From Rikenellaceae bacterium (GTDB lineage: Bacteria; Bacteroidota; Bacteroidia; Bacteroidales; Rikenellaceae): a stretch of 64,000 nucleotides of DNA. Of the stretch, positions 10,137 to 18,712 are shown piece after piece (within the stretch, counting starts at the first letter, position 1; every line of letters starts with the position of its first letter). A program made the translations under genes and the position numbers. A model generated the notes under the pieces. The model ran no database searches. It worked only from the letters and a program-made list of their open reading frames with translations, and had not been told where the DNA came from. Location: NCBI GenBank assembly GCA_017935625.1, contig JAGBHC010000005.1:1-64000 (forward strand), given 5' to 3'.

Positions 10137-11846
10137 TTACACACTCAAACACTCTTCGTGCGGTTGTCCGCTTCGTTCTCCTCCACGTAATCTGTTGTCG
10201 ATAAGAGCAGCGATGTCGTCCTCGACCGTCGAGATTGTGCCGATGTTGAACTTCTCCTGAAGGACTTTGAGAATATCGGGAGTGAAGAAAGCCGGTAGTG
10301 TCGGTCCCGTGTGTATGTCCTGCACGCCGAGATAAAGCAGTGCAAGCAGCACGATTACGGCTTTCTGTTCATACCATGCGATATTGTACGCAATCGGCAG
10401 GTCATTCACGCTATCGACCTTGAAAGCCTCTTTGAGTGCCATGGCGATACGCACTAATGAGTACGAATCGTTGCACTGTCCGGCGTCCAAGACGCGGGGG
10501 ACACCCTCGATGTCGCCTAACGGTAGCTTGTTGTAGCGGTATTTCGCACAGCCGGCGGTAAGTATCACACACTCTTCGGGCAATGCCTTTGCGAAGTCCG
10601 TGTAATAGCTTCGGGACGGGAAGCGTCCGTCGCAGCCCGCCATGACCACGAACTTGCGGATTTTGCCCCGGTCGATAAGGTCGATAATCTTCGGAGCGAG
10701 TTCGATTACCTGATGGTGGGCGAAGCCCCCCGTGATTTCACCGTGCTCGATTTCGGTGGGCGGCGGACAACTCTTCGCCTTTTCGATTACCTCGGAGAAG
10801 TCATGATGTCCTGTGGCGTCAGCCTCGATATGGTGCGTGCCGGGCAGACCGACAACTCCGAGAGTATAGACACGGTCGAGATACGTGCAGTTCTTACGCG
10901 GCGGCACGATACAGTTGGATGTGAACACGAAGCAGCCGTTGAATGTCTCGAACTCATCGACCTGTTTCCACCATGCGTTGCCGTAGTTTCCGGCAAAATG
11001 CGGATACTTCTTGAAGAACGGATAGTATTGACCGGGGAGCATTTCGGAGTGGGTGTAGACATCGACACCGGTTCCCGCGGTCTGTTCGAGCAGTTCATGG
11101 AGGTCGTGCAGGTCATGCCCTGAAATGAGTATGCCCGGATTCTTGCGTACACCGATATCCACCTTGGTTATCTCCGGATTGCCGTATGTGCCGGTATTGG
11201 CGGAGTCGAGCAATGCCATCGCCTTTACGCCTCCCCCGCCCATATACAGGACGAGCTTCACGAGTTCATCGACGGTTATGTCCGCACGACTTGCCTCTTT
11301 GAGCGTATGTTCGATGCAGGCATAAACATCATCCTCTTCATAATTGAGATTGGCGGCATGACGGGCGTAAGCCGACGCACCTTTTGCGCCATAGATTGCA
11401 AGCTGTTTCAGTCCGCGTTTGTCCGGGTCCGGTTCGGCAAGCACACTCGTCACGGGTTCAAGCCGCTCGTAGTCTTCCGGAACCGCTTCGAGTGCGACCT
11501 CCGGAAAATCGGGAATCCCGACTCCTGATTCGGTACACTTTGCTTTCAGTTCCCGCTTTACCTGAAATGCACGGCAGATATACCCGTCGAGCATCTCATT
11601 GTCGAAGTTGGCATTGGTGATTGTTGTAAACAGAGCGTTGATTATCAGGTGGTCGGCATCGCGTTGCGGCTTTCCTGTTCCACGCAGGGCGTCATTGAGG
11701 ATGGCGACTCCGCGTGTGGCATAGAGCAGCAGGTCCATACGGGCCGATGTCTCGGGCAGTTTTCCGCATACGCCCCTCTGGGTGCAGCCTGTACCTTTGG
11801 CCGTTTCCTGACACTGGTAACAGAACATTTTTTCATTGGCATCCAT
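10137..11846 (-). CDS. hcp: Hydroxylamine reductase / hybrid-cluster protein
   Basis: A cytoplasmic iron-sulfur enzyme of 569 residues that reduces hydroxylamine in vitro and is thought to act as a nitric oxide reductase or S-nitrosylase under nitrosative stress. The N-terminal cysteines 9, 12, 21 and 27 (CX2CX8CX5C) bind the cubane cluster. Hybrid-cluster ligands are visible in order: SGHDLHDL, THSEMLPG, FTSNCIVPP, MAGCDGRF, LTAGCAKYR, AGQCNDSYS and WYEQKAV. It is 7 bp downstream of the cupin gene, so the two form an operon. It converges on the pfkA remnant. Confidence 0.96.
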   Translation of the reverse strand: MDANEKMFCYQCQETAKGTGCTQRGVCGKLPETSARMDLLLYATRGVAILNDALRGTGKPQRDADHLIINALFTTITNANFDNEMLDGYICRAFQVKRELKAKCTESGVGIPDFPEVALEAVPEDYERLEPVTSVLAEPDPDKRGLKQLAIYGAKGASAYARHAANLNYEEDDVYACIEHTLKEASRADITVDELVKLVLYMGGGGVKAMALLDSANTGTYGNPEITKVDIGVRKNPGILISGHDLHDLHELLEQTAGTGVDVYTHSEMLPGQYYPFFKKYPHFAGNYGNAWWKQVDEFETFNGCFVFTSNCIVPPRKNCTYLDRVYTLGVVGLPGTHHIEADATGHHDFSEVIEKAKSCPPPTEIEHGEITGGFAHHQVIELAPKIIDLIDRGKIRKFVVMAGCDGRFPSRSYYTDFAKALPEECVILTAGCAKYRYNKLPLGDIEGVPRVLDAGQCNDSYSLVRIAMALKEAFKVDSVNDLPIAYNIAWYEQKAVIVLLALLYLGVQDIHTGPTLPAFFTPDILKVLQEKFNIGTISTVEDDIAALIDNRLRGGERSGQPHEECLSV

Positions 11847-11853
11847 ATCCGTT

Positions 11854-12183
11854 TCAACTTTTGATTTTTACAAGCATTACTTTCGCATCGGTATTGGCGA
11901 CCACACTGTGGGCCACCCTTTCGCCCATGAGTAGGAAGCATCCGGTCTTGATGGTGTGCGGCTTATCGAGCATGGTGAACTCGATTTCGCCTTCGGTTAC
12001 ATACACCATCACCTTGGCGGGCGCGAGATGGGTATCGAGTTTTTGGCCGGCCTTGAACGCCAGCAGGGAAACGCCTCCGTTGTCATTCGTGAAGATGTTT
12101 TTGAATTGTATGCGGTCTTCTTCGGCTTTAAGTTGCGAGGCGAGGTCGTGAACCTCGCCAAATTTGTATTCGGTTTTCAACAT
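11854..12183 (-). CDS. Small cupin-domain protein
   Basis: 109 residues. I chose ATG 12183, not the first possible start at 12285, because the extra N-terminus is not cupin-like and overlaps palindromes that look regulatory. The single beta-barrel shows KAGQKLDTHLAPAKVMVYVTEGEIEF (motif 1, with only one His) and a second strand set FLLMGERVAHSVVA. Genes of this type often accompany hcp in anaerobes, and this one is its first operon partner. Ligand unknown; a metal- or heme-related sensing or protective role is only a guess. Confidence 0.82.
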   Translation of the reverse strand: MLKTEYKFGEVHDLASQLKAEEDRIQFKNIFTNDNGGVSLLAFKAGQKLDTHLAPAKVMVYVTEGEIEFTMLDKPHTIKTGCFLLMGERVAHSVVANTDAKVMLVKIKS

Positions 12184-12206
12184 ATCTGTAATATTTATCA
12201 GTCGCA

Positions 12207-12225
12207 TGCCGGCAATATGCCGACA
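12207..12225. promoter_or_regulatory. Inverted repeat before the cupin-hcp operon
   Basis: Arms GCCGGCA and TGCCGAC, separated by ATA, pair with one mismatch, 24 bp upstream of the cupin ATG. It is a plausible operator for a dimeric regulator of the Crp/Fnr (HcpR) kind, or a leader hairpin. No regulator gene is adjacent. Confidence 0.4.
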
Positions 12226-12283
12226 CATCATTAAAACACTTGCACTTCTCCGTATGTTCACAGCCGTCATCACGCCCGCCGGC

Positions 12284-12302
12284 AAATCGGGTCTCCCGAT
12301 TT
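12284..12302. promoter_or_regulatory. Perfect palindrome upstream of the cupin-hcp operon
   Basis: AAATCGGG-TCT-CCCGATTT is a perfect 8-bp inverted repeat about 100 bp upstream of the cupin start. It lacks a good U tract in either direction (TTAG follows on the plus strand), so a protein-binding site is at least as likely as a terminator. Confidence 0.4.
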
Positions 12303-12898
12303 AGTCCATAACAAAAAACACTCCAATCCTGTTTTTTAAATAACAGATTGAGATGTTATAGTGGAAGTCCGTATGTGTCATTTCAATTGAAATGCCCGAT
12401 ATTGAATCGGATAAAGATAAGCCGGGTGTTGGGCTGTCGTACACTTTCGATTCTATTTCTTCTTGGGGTTTGAAGCAACCTGCCCATTGCAGTACGGAGA
12501 AGTTGCGCCTGTTCTTTTTCCGCAGTTCGGCGACGGACATGTTTCTCTTTGAGTTCAAGTAGAAGCTGGTTTTTCTTGAGGTATTCGCTGGGGGCGGATA
12601 TCAAAACTCTGGGGTTCGTTGTTACAGCATCTGTAAGCACCGGTGATGCTGATGAACTGTGGAATGCGGGTGCAACCGGTTTTGTGGAAAATCATTTCCA
12701 GTTTGACCATCTTAGGGCCTGGGGCCTTTGCGGCTTTGAATGTGATAGAACACTACATATCGATGTGAAAATGAAGCGTAAAACGCTAATTATTTGCTTG
12801 CTGTGATGTTTTGCATGTCAGTGGCCGGCTTCGTTGTAAATACGCGGCAATTGATTTTTCGATGGATTTCTGGATGGAATTATTTTCCCGACAGTGTG
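12303..12898. other. Gap between the hcp operon and the helicase gene, no supported gene
   Basis: About 600 bp. Three overlapping frames of 85 codons exist (minus 12301-12558 and 12383-12640, plus 12549-12806), but they compete for the same DNA, have no family I recognise and have poor start sites. A charged run in the minus frame at 12383-12640 (KKNQLLLELKEKHVRRR) could be a relic of a coiled-coil protein. Confidence 0.35.
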
Positions 12899-15676
12899 TT
12901 AATTGATATGTAAAATTTCTTTCAATTTAGTTTCTATTCGTTCCTGTTCGTTGCTTTCGGTAGTCTTCAGTCGCTCGCTGGGGATGCCGTAGAGTTCCAA
13001 TATGCGGTCTTTCATCTTGTCGCGTTTCTTTTGTAAAGAACCCTCCTTGTGATGCTGGTACCCATCGGTCTCGATGACGAGTACGGGCTGCTTGCCGACC
13101 TTGTTGTAAATCAGAAAATCGAGGTGCGTAAGGTGGTTTTCTGCATATCGGCGTTCATTTTCGTCGAGCAGCGAGAAGTCGCGAATCAACATCCGCAAAG
13201 GCAGATGGCATATGACATCGAGATGCCGCATCGTCGCGTTATTGTGAAAAATATCCTCAATCAAAGCATAGGTCAGGTTTTCGGAATCGTATTCTGAAAT
13301 CCTTTTGCGTGTGGCCAGATAAGCCATTCGGGCTTCGGTATATTGCTTGTAGAGGTAGTCGAAAATCGAATGGATTTTGCTTTCGCTAACAGTGAAGTTA
13401 TTATATTCGATGTAGGCCAGCAGGTCGCTGATGTTGCCGCTCTTTTGCTGCTTGTTGCCGGTTAAGACAAGGCAGAATTTCTGTTTGGCTCGCGACATGG
13501 CGACGTTCAACAGATTGGGGTCATCGACGAAGTCGGATATTTGATTTTCGACGGTGCTCATGACGATTGCATCCTTTTCGCGGCCTTGGAATTTATGTAC
13601 TGTCGCGATGTCGATAGGTGTTCCGATTTGTTGCTGCAACGCATTGACCTGGGCGTTGTAAGGAGCTATGATGCCGATATGTTCGGCTTCGTACGAAAGC
13701 GTCGGTAGCACTTCCTTGCGGATGACGTCGATTTCGCGTTGGTTCACATGGTGGCGGTCGTGATTGCCCTCGACCGTTTTAACGGCGCAAACGACATCGG
13801 GTTCGCCGTTGTCGCGGGTCATGATAACGAGGTTGCCGCCGTAGAATTTCCTGTTACAAAAGTCGATGATTTTCGGATGGCAGCGATAGTGCTCTTTCAG
13901 CAGGGTTTGCGGCACGCCGGGAATCGTGTGGCAGACGGATTCCAGAAAACTGTTTCGGGCGCAGTCGCAGGATTGGGGGATGGTAAATTGTCCGGCTATT
14001 TCGTCGAGTTTGAGCCGTGCTTCCGGTGCTACGACATTCGGCAGCTGCATGGAGTCGCCGACGATAACGGCGTTTCGGGCACATGAAAGTGCCAGCGCAC
14101 CAGTCTCGACCGACACCTGCGACGCTTCGTCCATGATGACGTAATCGTAAATCGTTTCGGGCGAGAGACTGCTGCGAGCAGAAAATGTTGTACTCAACAC
14201 GACGGGATATTCGGTCAGCACCTCCTGTGCCTTGAAATAGAGGTCGGAGAATAAAAATATCGGCTTGGGATGGTTAATTCCGTACTTGCGGTAGAGTGCA
14301 TTTTTCAGATACTGCATCGACCATTCGGAAAGATGCTTCGTCTGTTCCTCTGCATTCTGCGATGTAATATATGCTTCCAATTCCGCAATTTCGGTGCGCA
14401 ATACTTTGAGACGGGCATTGTAAATAGCTGCTTGCAAGTCCGATACAATAGCAGATAAGTCGCGCCGGAAGAAACCACGCGATAACCCTTTGAGCATCTG
14501 TCGGCTGCGAACCCGAATAGCAACCCAGCGGAGTTTTTGCCACATATTTCTGAAAAAGTCGGAGTGAAGAACTGTATCTTCGGCGAATTGTTGCAGGTCG
14601 AACCACAATCGGGTCAGACGGGGGATATTGTCGGTTTCCCGCAAGGTGATTTTGTAATCGGAGGTTCCGATTTCCTGCTCGAAATGGCGTTGCTCCGTTT
14701 CCAAAGCCTGCAACTCTTGTTTGGCGATGGCAAGTTGTTCTTGCTTGGCGAACAGTCTGTTCAGTAATTCGATCTGCCGGTCTATCCGTTCGAGAAATTC
14801 GGGACGGTTTGTCTCAGCAGCGCGCCAAGATGCAAGCGTCTTCGGATATTGTTTTTCGCTCTCTTGGTTTTCGATAAAATGCTGTTTGTTGTCCGAATTG
14901 CCGAGCGGTGCAGCGAGAAATCCGAACTCGTATTTGATGAGTTTTTCCAGTACGTTATTGGTCGCCGAGTTGTTGTTCGAGACGACCAGTACCGTTTTCC
15001 CGGCAACGAGGATGTTGGCGATGATGTTCAGTATGGTTTGTGTTTTGCCGGTTCCGGGAGGACCTTGAATGACGCTGACCGAATGCTCGAAAGCCTTTTG
15101 CACGGCTTTCAATTGGCTCGCGTTGCTGCCGAATGGATATATCAATCTCCGTTTCGCATACGTTTGAGGTTTGAAGAGACCGGGATTGAGATAAGTTGCC
15201 AATGCTGTTTCGTCCGACACGAACCGTACTTTGTCGTATTGTTTGGCCAGCAGTGCCGTTCCGTCATCGCCCGATAGGGCATTGGCTGCGGCGACTTGTT
15301 GCAGGTACTGGAAGATATTATTGGCCGCAGGATTGGCCAAACACGAGCTGGCAACCTGCAAATCGGAGCCTTTGTAGCTTTTCTCCGTGCCGTTCTCGAA
15401 CCGGATATGCCAGTAAGTTTGTGTATAGTCGCGAAACTTGAATATCGCCGCGATGTTTGTCAATCGACGCCCGTTGTGGGCCAACTGATAAACCGCTGGG
15501 TCGAGCGATTCCGGATTTTTCAACCATAATATCTTGTCCACTCCATAGAGATATTCTTTCGGGGAGTTGGTAAATACGATGCGATATTTCCCTGTCGTAT
15601 CCTGCCGGCAAATCTCGATTTCCCGGGTGCGGATGCAACCGTTGATAACGATAAGATTCTGCGAGGTGTCGAGCAT
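12899..15676 (-). CDS. SF1 helicase with C-terminal PD-(D/E)XK-like nuclease domain; candidate defence protein
   Basis: A 925-residue single-gene helicase-nuclease. The helicase part has a Q-motif-like NASQLKAVQKAF (185-196), Walker A GPPGTGKT (205-212), a long charged insertion with predicted coiled coil (about 285-450), DEAS (516-519), GDSMQLP (540-546), EHYRCHP (595-601), TVHKFQGREKD (692-702) and LNVAMSRAK (about 723-731). This is the Upf1/DNA2-like SF1B pattern. The C-terminus (about 800-925) has HLDFLIY, VIETDGYQHH and a lysine-rich helix (QKKRDK), as in DUF2726/DUF559 or Vsr-like endonuclease folds (Asp853, Glu869, Asp871, Lys884/887). It stands alone between AT-rich gaps with no housekeeping partner. 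The domain assignment is sound; an anti-phage role is inference. Confidence 0.85.
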   Translation of the reverse strand: MLDTSQNLIVINGCIRTREIEICRQDTTGKYRIVFTNSPKEYLYGVDKILWLKNPESLDPAVYQLAHNGRRLTNIAAIFKFRDYTQTYWHIRFENGTEKSYKGSDLQVASSCLANPAANNIFQYLQQVAAANALSGDDGTALLAKQYDKVRFVSDETALATYLNPGLFKPQTYAKRRLIYPFGSNASQLKAVQKAFEHSVSVIQGPPGTGKTQTILNIIANILVAGKTVLVVSNNNSATNNVLEKLIKYEFGFLAAPLGNSDNKQHFIENQESEKQYPKTLASWRAAETNRPEFLERIDRQIELLNRLFAKQEQLAIAKQELQALETEQRHFEQEIGTSDYKITLRETDNIPRLTRLWFDLQQFAEDTVLHSDFFRNMWQKLRWVAIRVRSRQMLKGLSRGFFRRDLSAIVSDLQAAIYNARLKVLRTEIAELEAYITSQNAEEQTKHLSEWSMQYLKNALYRKYGINHPKPIFLFSDLYFKAQEVLTEYPVVLSTTFSARSSLSPETIYDYVIMDEASQVSVETGALALSCARNAVIVGDSMQLPNVVAPEARLKLDEIAGQFTIPQSCDCARNSFLESVCHTIPGVPQTLLKEHYRCHPKIIDFCNRKFYGGNLVIMTRDNGEPDVVCAVKTVEGNHDRHHVNQREIDVIRKEVLPTLSYEAEHIGIIAPYNAQVNALQQQIGTPIDIATVHKFQGREKDAIVMSTVENQISDFVDDPNLLNVAMSRAKQKFCLVLTGNKQQKSGNISDLLAYIEYNNFTVSESKIHSIFDYLYKQYTEARMAYLATRKRISEYDSENLTYALIEDIFHNNATMRHLDVICHLPLRMLIRDFSLLDENERRYAENHLTHLDFLIYNKVGKQPVLVIETDGYQHHKEGSLQKKRDKMKDRILELYGIPSERLKTTESNEQERIETKLKEILHIN

Positions 15677-15772
15677 GCGGGGTTGGGGGATAGTTTACAA
15701 TGTTTCTCCTATGTTGAGATATGCACGGTAGGTTTCTTCTCCTACTTCTTCAATGTAGTAACTTAATTTGTG

Positions 15773-15796
15773 TATGTAAATATTTGATAATCAATT
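15773..15796. repeat. 24-bp AT-rich motif shared with the 53-kb island
   Basis: The sequence beginning TATGTAAATATTTGAT matches 53129-53152 at 22 of 24 positions. It lies about 100 bp upstream of the helicase gene start, between it and mnmE. It could be an island-edge or attachment-site scar, or a shared binding site. Confidence 0.45.
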
Positions 15797-15876
15797 TATA
15801 AATCTTTATTCTGAAATTTTAGCAACAGAATAGCAACAAATTTCCAATAATGCCTGCAAAAGTCGATTTTTGAGGC

Positions 15877-17277
15877 TCATTTTCCGATGCAGAACTTCGA
15901 AAAGATTTGGCCGAGGATTTCGTCGTTGGTGATTTCACCGGTGATGGTGCCGAGGTGGTAGAGTACGTCGCGGATGTCTTCGGCCAGCAGGTCGGCGGTC
16001 GTGCCGCAGGCCAGGGAATCCAGGGCTCTTCGCAGGGCTTCGTGGGCCCTCTGCAGGGCTTCGTAGTGGCGGATGTTGGAGACGACCGTCTCTCCGTTGT
16101 ATGCCGGGGCGGCGTCGATGCAATCGTGCAGGAAGTCGGTCAGGAGGTCGATGTTCCGATTGTGTTTGGCCGATACGGCCAGGATGCGGTCGCAGGAGGT
16201 GGCCGATGCGAGCGTCTGCCGTATCGCGGAAATGGCCTCCGGTGCAAGTTTGTCTATCTTGTTTAGCAGCAGGCAGAGGCGCTGCTCCTGTTGCAGGTCG
16301 AGGGAGGCGATGGCGCCGAGGGTCTGCTGCAGGTCGAACAAGGAGGCGTCGATAAGCAGAATGACGATGCGGGCCCGGCCGATGGCTGCGAACGTGCGTT
16401 CGATGCCCATTCGTTCGAGCCGGTCGTCGCTGCGTCGGATTCCGGCGGTGTCCGACAACCGGAACCGGATGCCGCCGATGACCAGTGTCTCCTCGATGGT
16501 GTCGCGCGTGGTTCCCGCAATGTCCGACACCATGGCGCGTTCCTCGTTGAGCAGGGTGTTGAGCAGGGTAGACTTGCCGGCGTTGGGATTGCCGACAATC
16601 GCTACGTTCACCCCCTCTTTTATGGCGTTGCCCAGGGAGAAAGAGCGTATCAGACCGAGAATCTTGTCATTCGTCTGGGTCATGATGCGATGGAGCTGCG
16701 AGCGGTCCGCGAATTCGACCTCCTCTTCCGAGAAATCGAGTTCGAGTTCGAGCAGCGACATGAGCGTGACCAGTTCGTCGCGCAGTGTCCCGAGTTCGCG
16801 CGAGTAGCCGCCCCGCATCTGGTTCAGAGCCAGCGCATGGGTTCCCCGGTCGGTGGAGGCTATCATGTCGGCGACGGCTTCGGCCTGGGAGAGGTCGAGT
16901 TTGCCGGCGAGAAAGGCCCGGACGGTGAACTCTCCGGCTTCGGCCGAACGGGCGCCGCAGCGAATGGCCGACCGCAGGATTTCGGACTGAATGTAACGGG
17001 AGCCGTGATGGGATATCTCGATACTGTTTTCTCCTGTGTATGAATGCGATGCGCGAAACACCGAAACCAACACGTCATCGATGGCGCTCCCGGTGTCGGG
17101 GTCGATGATTTCACCGTAAAGAAGGGTGTGGCCGGCTGCGTCGGAGAGCTTTTTCCGGGTTGCGGAGCGAAACAGTCTGTCGCCTATCGCCAGGGCCTGG
17201 GGGCCGCTCATGCGGATGATGCCGAGGGCGCCGCCCGAGGCGGTCGCCGGCGCTACGATGGTGTCGGTGCGATTCAT
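15877..17277 (-). CDS. mnmE: tRNA uridine-5-carboxymethylaminomethyl modification GTPase
   Basis: With MnmG it modifies the wobble uridine (U34) of certain tRNAs. 466 residues: N-terminal formyl-THF-binding domain (begins DTIVAPATASGGALGIIRMSG), helical domain, an inserted G domain with GNPNAGKST (about 227-235), DTAGIRRSDD and the NKID motif, and the C-terminal FCIGK whose cysteine is the family hallmark. It begins 7 bp after the stop of the minus-strand transglycosylase gene, so it is the distal member of that run. Identity certain. Confidence 0.97.
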   Translation of the reverse strand: MNRTDTIVAPATASGGALGIIRMSGPQALAIGDRLFRSATRKKLSDAAGHTLLYGEIIDPDTGSAIDDVLVSVFRASHSYTGENSIEISHHGSRYIQSEILRSAIRCGARSAEAGEFTVRAFLAGKLDLSQAEAVADMIASTDRGTHALALNQMRGGYSRELGTLRDELVTLMSLLELELDFSEEEVEFADRSQLHRIMTQTNDKILGLIRSFSLGNAIKEGVNVAIVGNPNAGKSTLLNTLLNEERAMVSDIAGTTRDTIEETLVIGGIRFRLSDTAGIRRSDDRLERMGIERTFAAIGRARIVILLIDASLFDLQQTLGAIASLDLQQEQRLCLLLNKIDKLAPEAISAIRQTLASATSCDRILAVSAKHNRNIDLLTDFLHDCIDAAPAYNGETVVSNIRHYEALQRAHEALRRALDSLACGTTADLLAEDIRDVLYHLGTITGEITNDEILGQIFSKFCIGK

Positions 17278-17284
17278 CGGGAGC

Positions 17285-18706
17285 TTAGTTTCTGATTTCG
17301 AGTCTTTGGCCGATGCTCAGCCGGTCGGCGTTGCGGAGGTTGTTCCACTTCATGATATTGTTCACCGTGGTTCCGTATTTGCGTGCGATGGCGCCCAGGG
17401 TCTCTCCGCTCCGCACTTTGTGGATACGGTAACCGGAGGTGGCGGCCTGTTTGGTTTTGGAGAGGTTGGCCGGATTGAGATATTGCCCCAGGTAGATGCT
17501 GTCCTTCGCGTGGATTTCCTCTTTCAGTTCGATGTATTTCCCGATGTCCGCACGGGGAAGCACCAGGCTGTAACTCTTGTCGATAGCCGGGATTATGTCC
17601 TTCGTATATTGAGGATTGAGCAGCTGGAGCGTCTCCATCGGGACGCCTATCGTTTCGGCCACTTGTCCCAGGTGGGTCAGGCGGGTCACGGAGACCGTGT
17701 CGGTAGCCAGCGGCATGGGCGGTTCGGTGATTTCGATGCCGTGCTGTTTGTGGTAATTGTAGGCGTAGGTGGCGGCGATGAATGCCGGAACGTAGCCCCG
17801 GGTTTCGGTGGGCAGGTAGTGGTAGATGTCCCAGTAGGTGCGGGCTTTGTCGCCGGCACGCCGCATCGCCTTATTGACGTTGCCCGGGCCGCAGTTGTAG
17901 GCGGCGATAGCCAGAGTCCAGTCCTTGTAAATGCGGTAGAGGTCTTTGAGATACCGGCAGGCGATGACGGTGGACACCACCGGGTCGCAGCGCTGGTCCA
18001 CGAAGGAGGTGATTTCGAATCCGTAGTTCTTGGCTGTCGGATAGATGAACTGCCAGAGTCCCACGGCACCGGCACGCGAACGCACCGCGGGCTGAAGGGC
18101 CGATTCGATGACCGGCAGCATTTTCAGCTCCAGCGGCAACCCTTCGCGGTAGAGAATCTCTTCGATGATGGGGAAGTAATACTGCGACAATCCGAGGATG
18201 CGGCTTATGACTCCGTCTTTGTAGGCGACATAGCGGTCGATGCGCTCCTTGATAATCGAGTTGTAGGGGAGCTGTATGGGGGAGAGCATGGCCTGCAGAC
18301 GGGCGGCGTAGACCGAATCGGGTGTGGTTCCGCCGGTGGTCGCCGTGGAGTCGATGTCGATGAACTCCTTGAAGTATCGCTCGAACGAAACGCTGTTATT
18401 GTATTCCTGCCAGCGTCTTACCAGCGAGTCGAACTCTTCGTGGGTCTGGTCTTCCGACTGGAAAAAGGGAGAAGCCTCGGGTTTGAAGGTGGCGACGTCG
18501 CCCAGATAGTGTCCCGTTTCCGCAGGGACATTCGCCGCGGGGACGGGCACTTCGATGTAGACGGTGTCCCGAATCGTGGCAGGGGTGGCGAGTTGTTCGG
18601 CAGCTGCTTTGCGGTTGCGTTTCTTCTTTTTGAAAATGGCTGCTTCCGAAGGTAAAGTCGCGAGTAATATAAGAGTCGTAAGTGATAGATATATCAGGCG
18701 CTTCAT
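17285..18706 (-). CDS. mltD: Membrane-bound lytic murein transglycosylase with LysM domain
   Basis: 473 residues. A signal peptide (about 1-22, ending SEA) precedes a basic linker. The SLT catalytic domain carries the glutamate in VIESALQP and the structural motif GAVGLWQFIYPTAKNYG, followed by IAAYNCGPGNVNKA. The C-terminus has one clear LysM repeat (about 422-470) that binds peptidoglycan. It cleaves glycan strands to 1,6-anhydromuropeptides in the periplasm. It lies between mnmE and the DUF5683 gene (6-bp gap). Confidence 0.93.
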   Translation of the reverse strand: MKRLIYLSLTTLILLATLPSEAAIFKKKKRNRKAAAEQLATPATIRDTVYIEVPVPAANVPAETGHYLGDVATFKPEASPFFQSEDQTHEEFDSLVRRWQEYNNSVSFERYFKEFIDIDSTATTGGTTPDSVYAARLQAMLSPIQLPYNSIIKERIDRYVAYKDGVISRILGLSQYYFPIIEEILYREGLPLELKMLPVIESALQPAVRSRAGAVGLWQFIYPTAKNYGFEITSFVDQRCDPVVSTVIACRYLKDLYRIYKDWTLAIAAYNCGPGNVNKAMRRAGDKARTYWDIYHYLPTETRGYVPAFIAATYAYNYHKQHGIEITEPPMPLATDTVSVTRLTHLGQVAETIGVPMETLQLLNPQYTKDIIPAIDKSYSLVLPRADIGKYIELKEEIHAKDSIYLGQYLNPANLSKTKQAATSGYRIHKVRSGETLGAIARKYGTTVNNIMKWNNLRNADRLSIGQRLEIRN

Positions 18707-18712
18707 TATAGT

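Noticed and set aside
12549-12806. 85-codon plus-strand frame in the hcp-helicase gap
   Set aside because: Competes with two minus-strand frames over the same bases; no recognisable protein.
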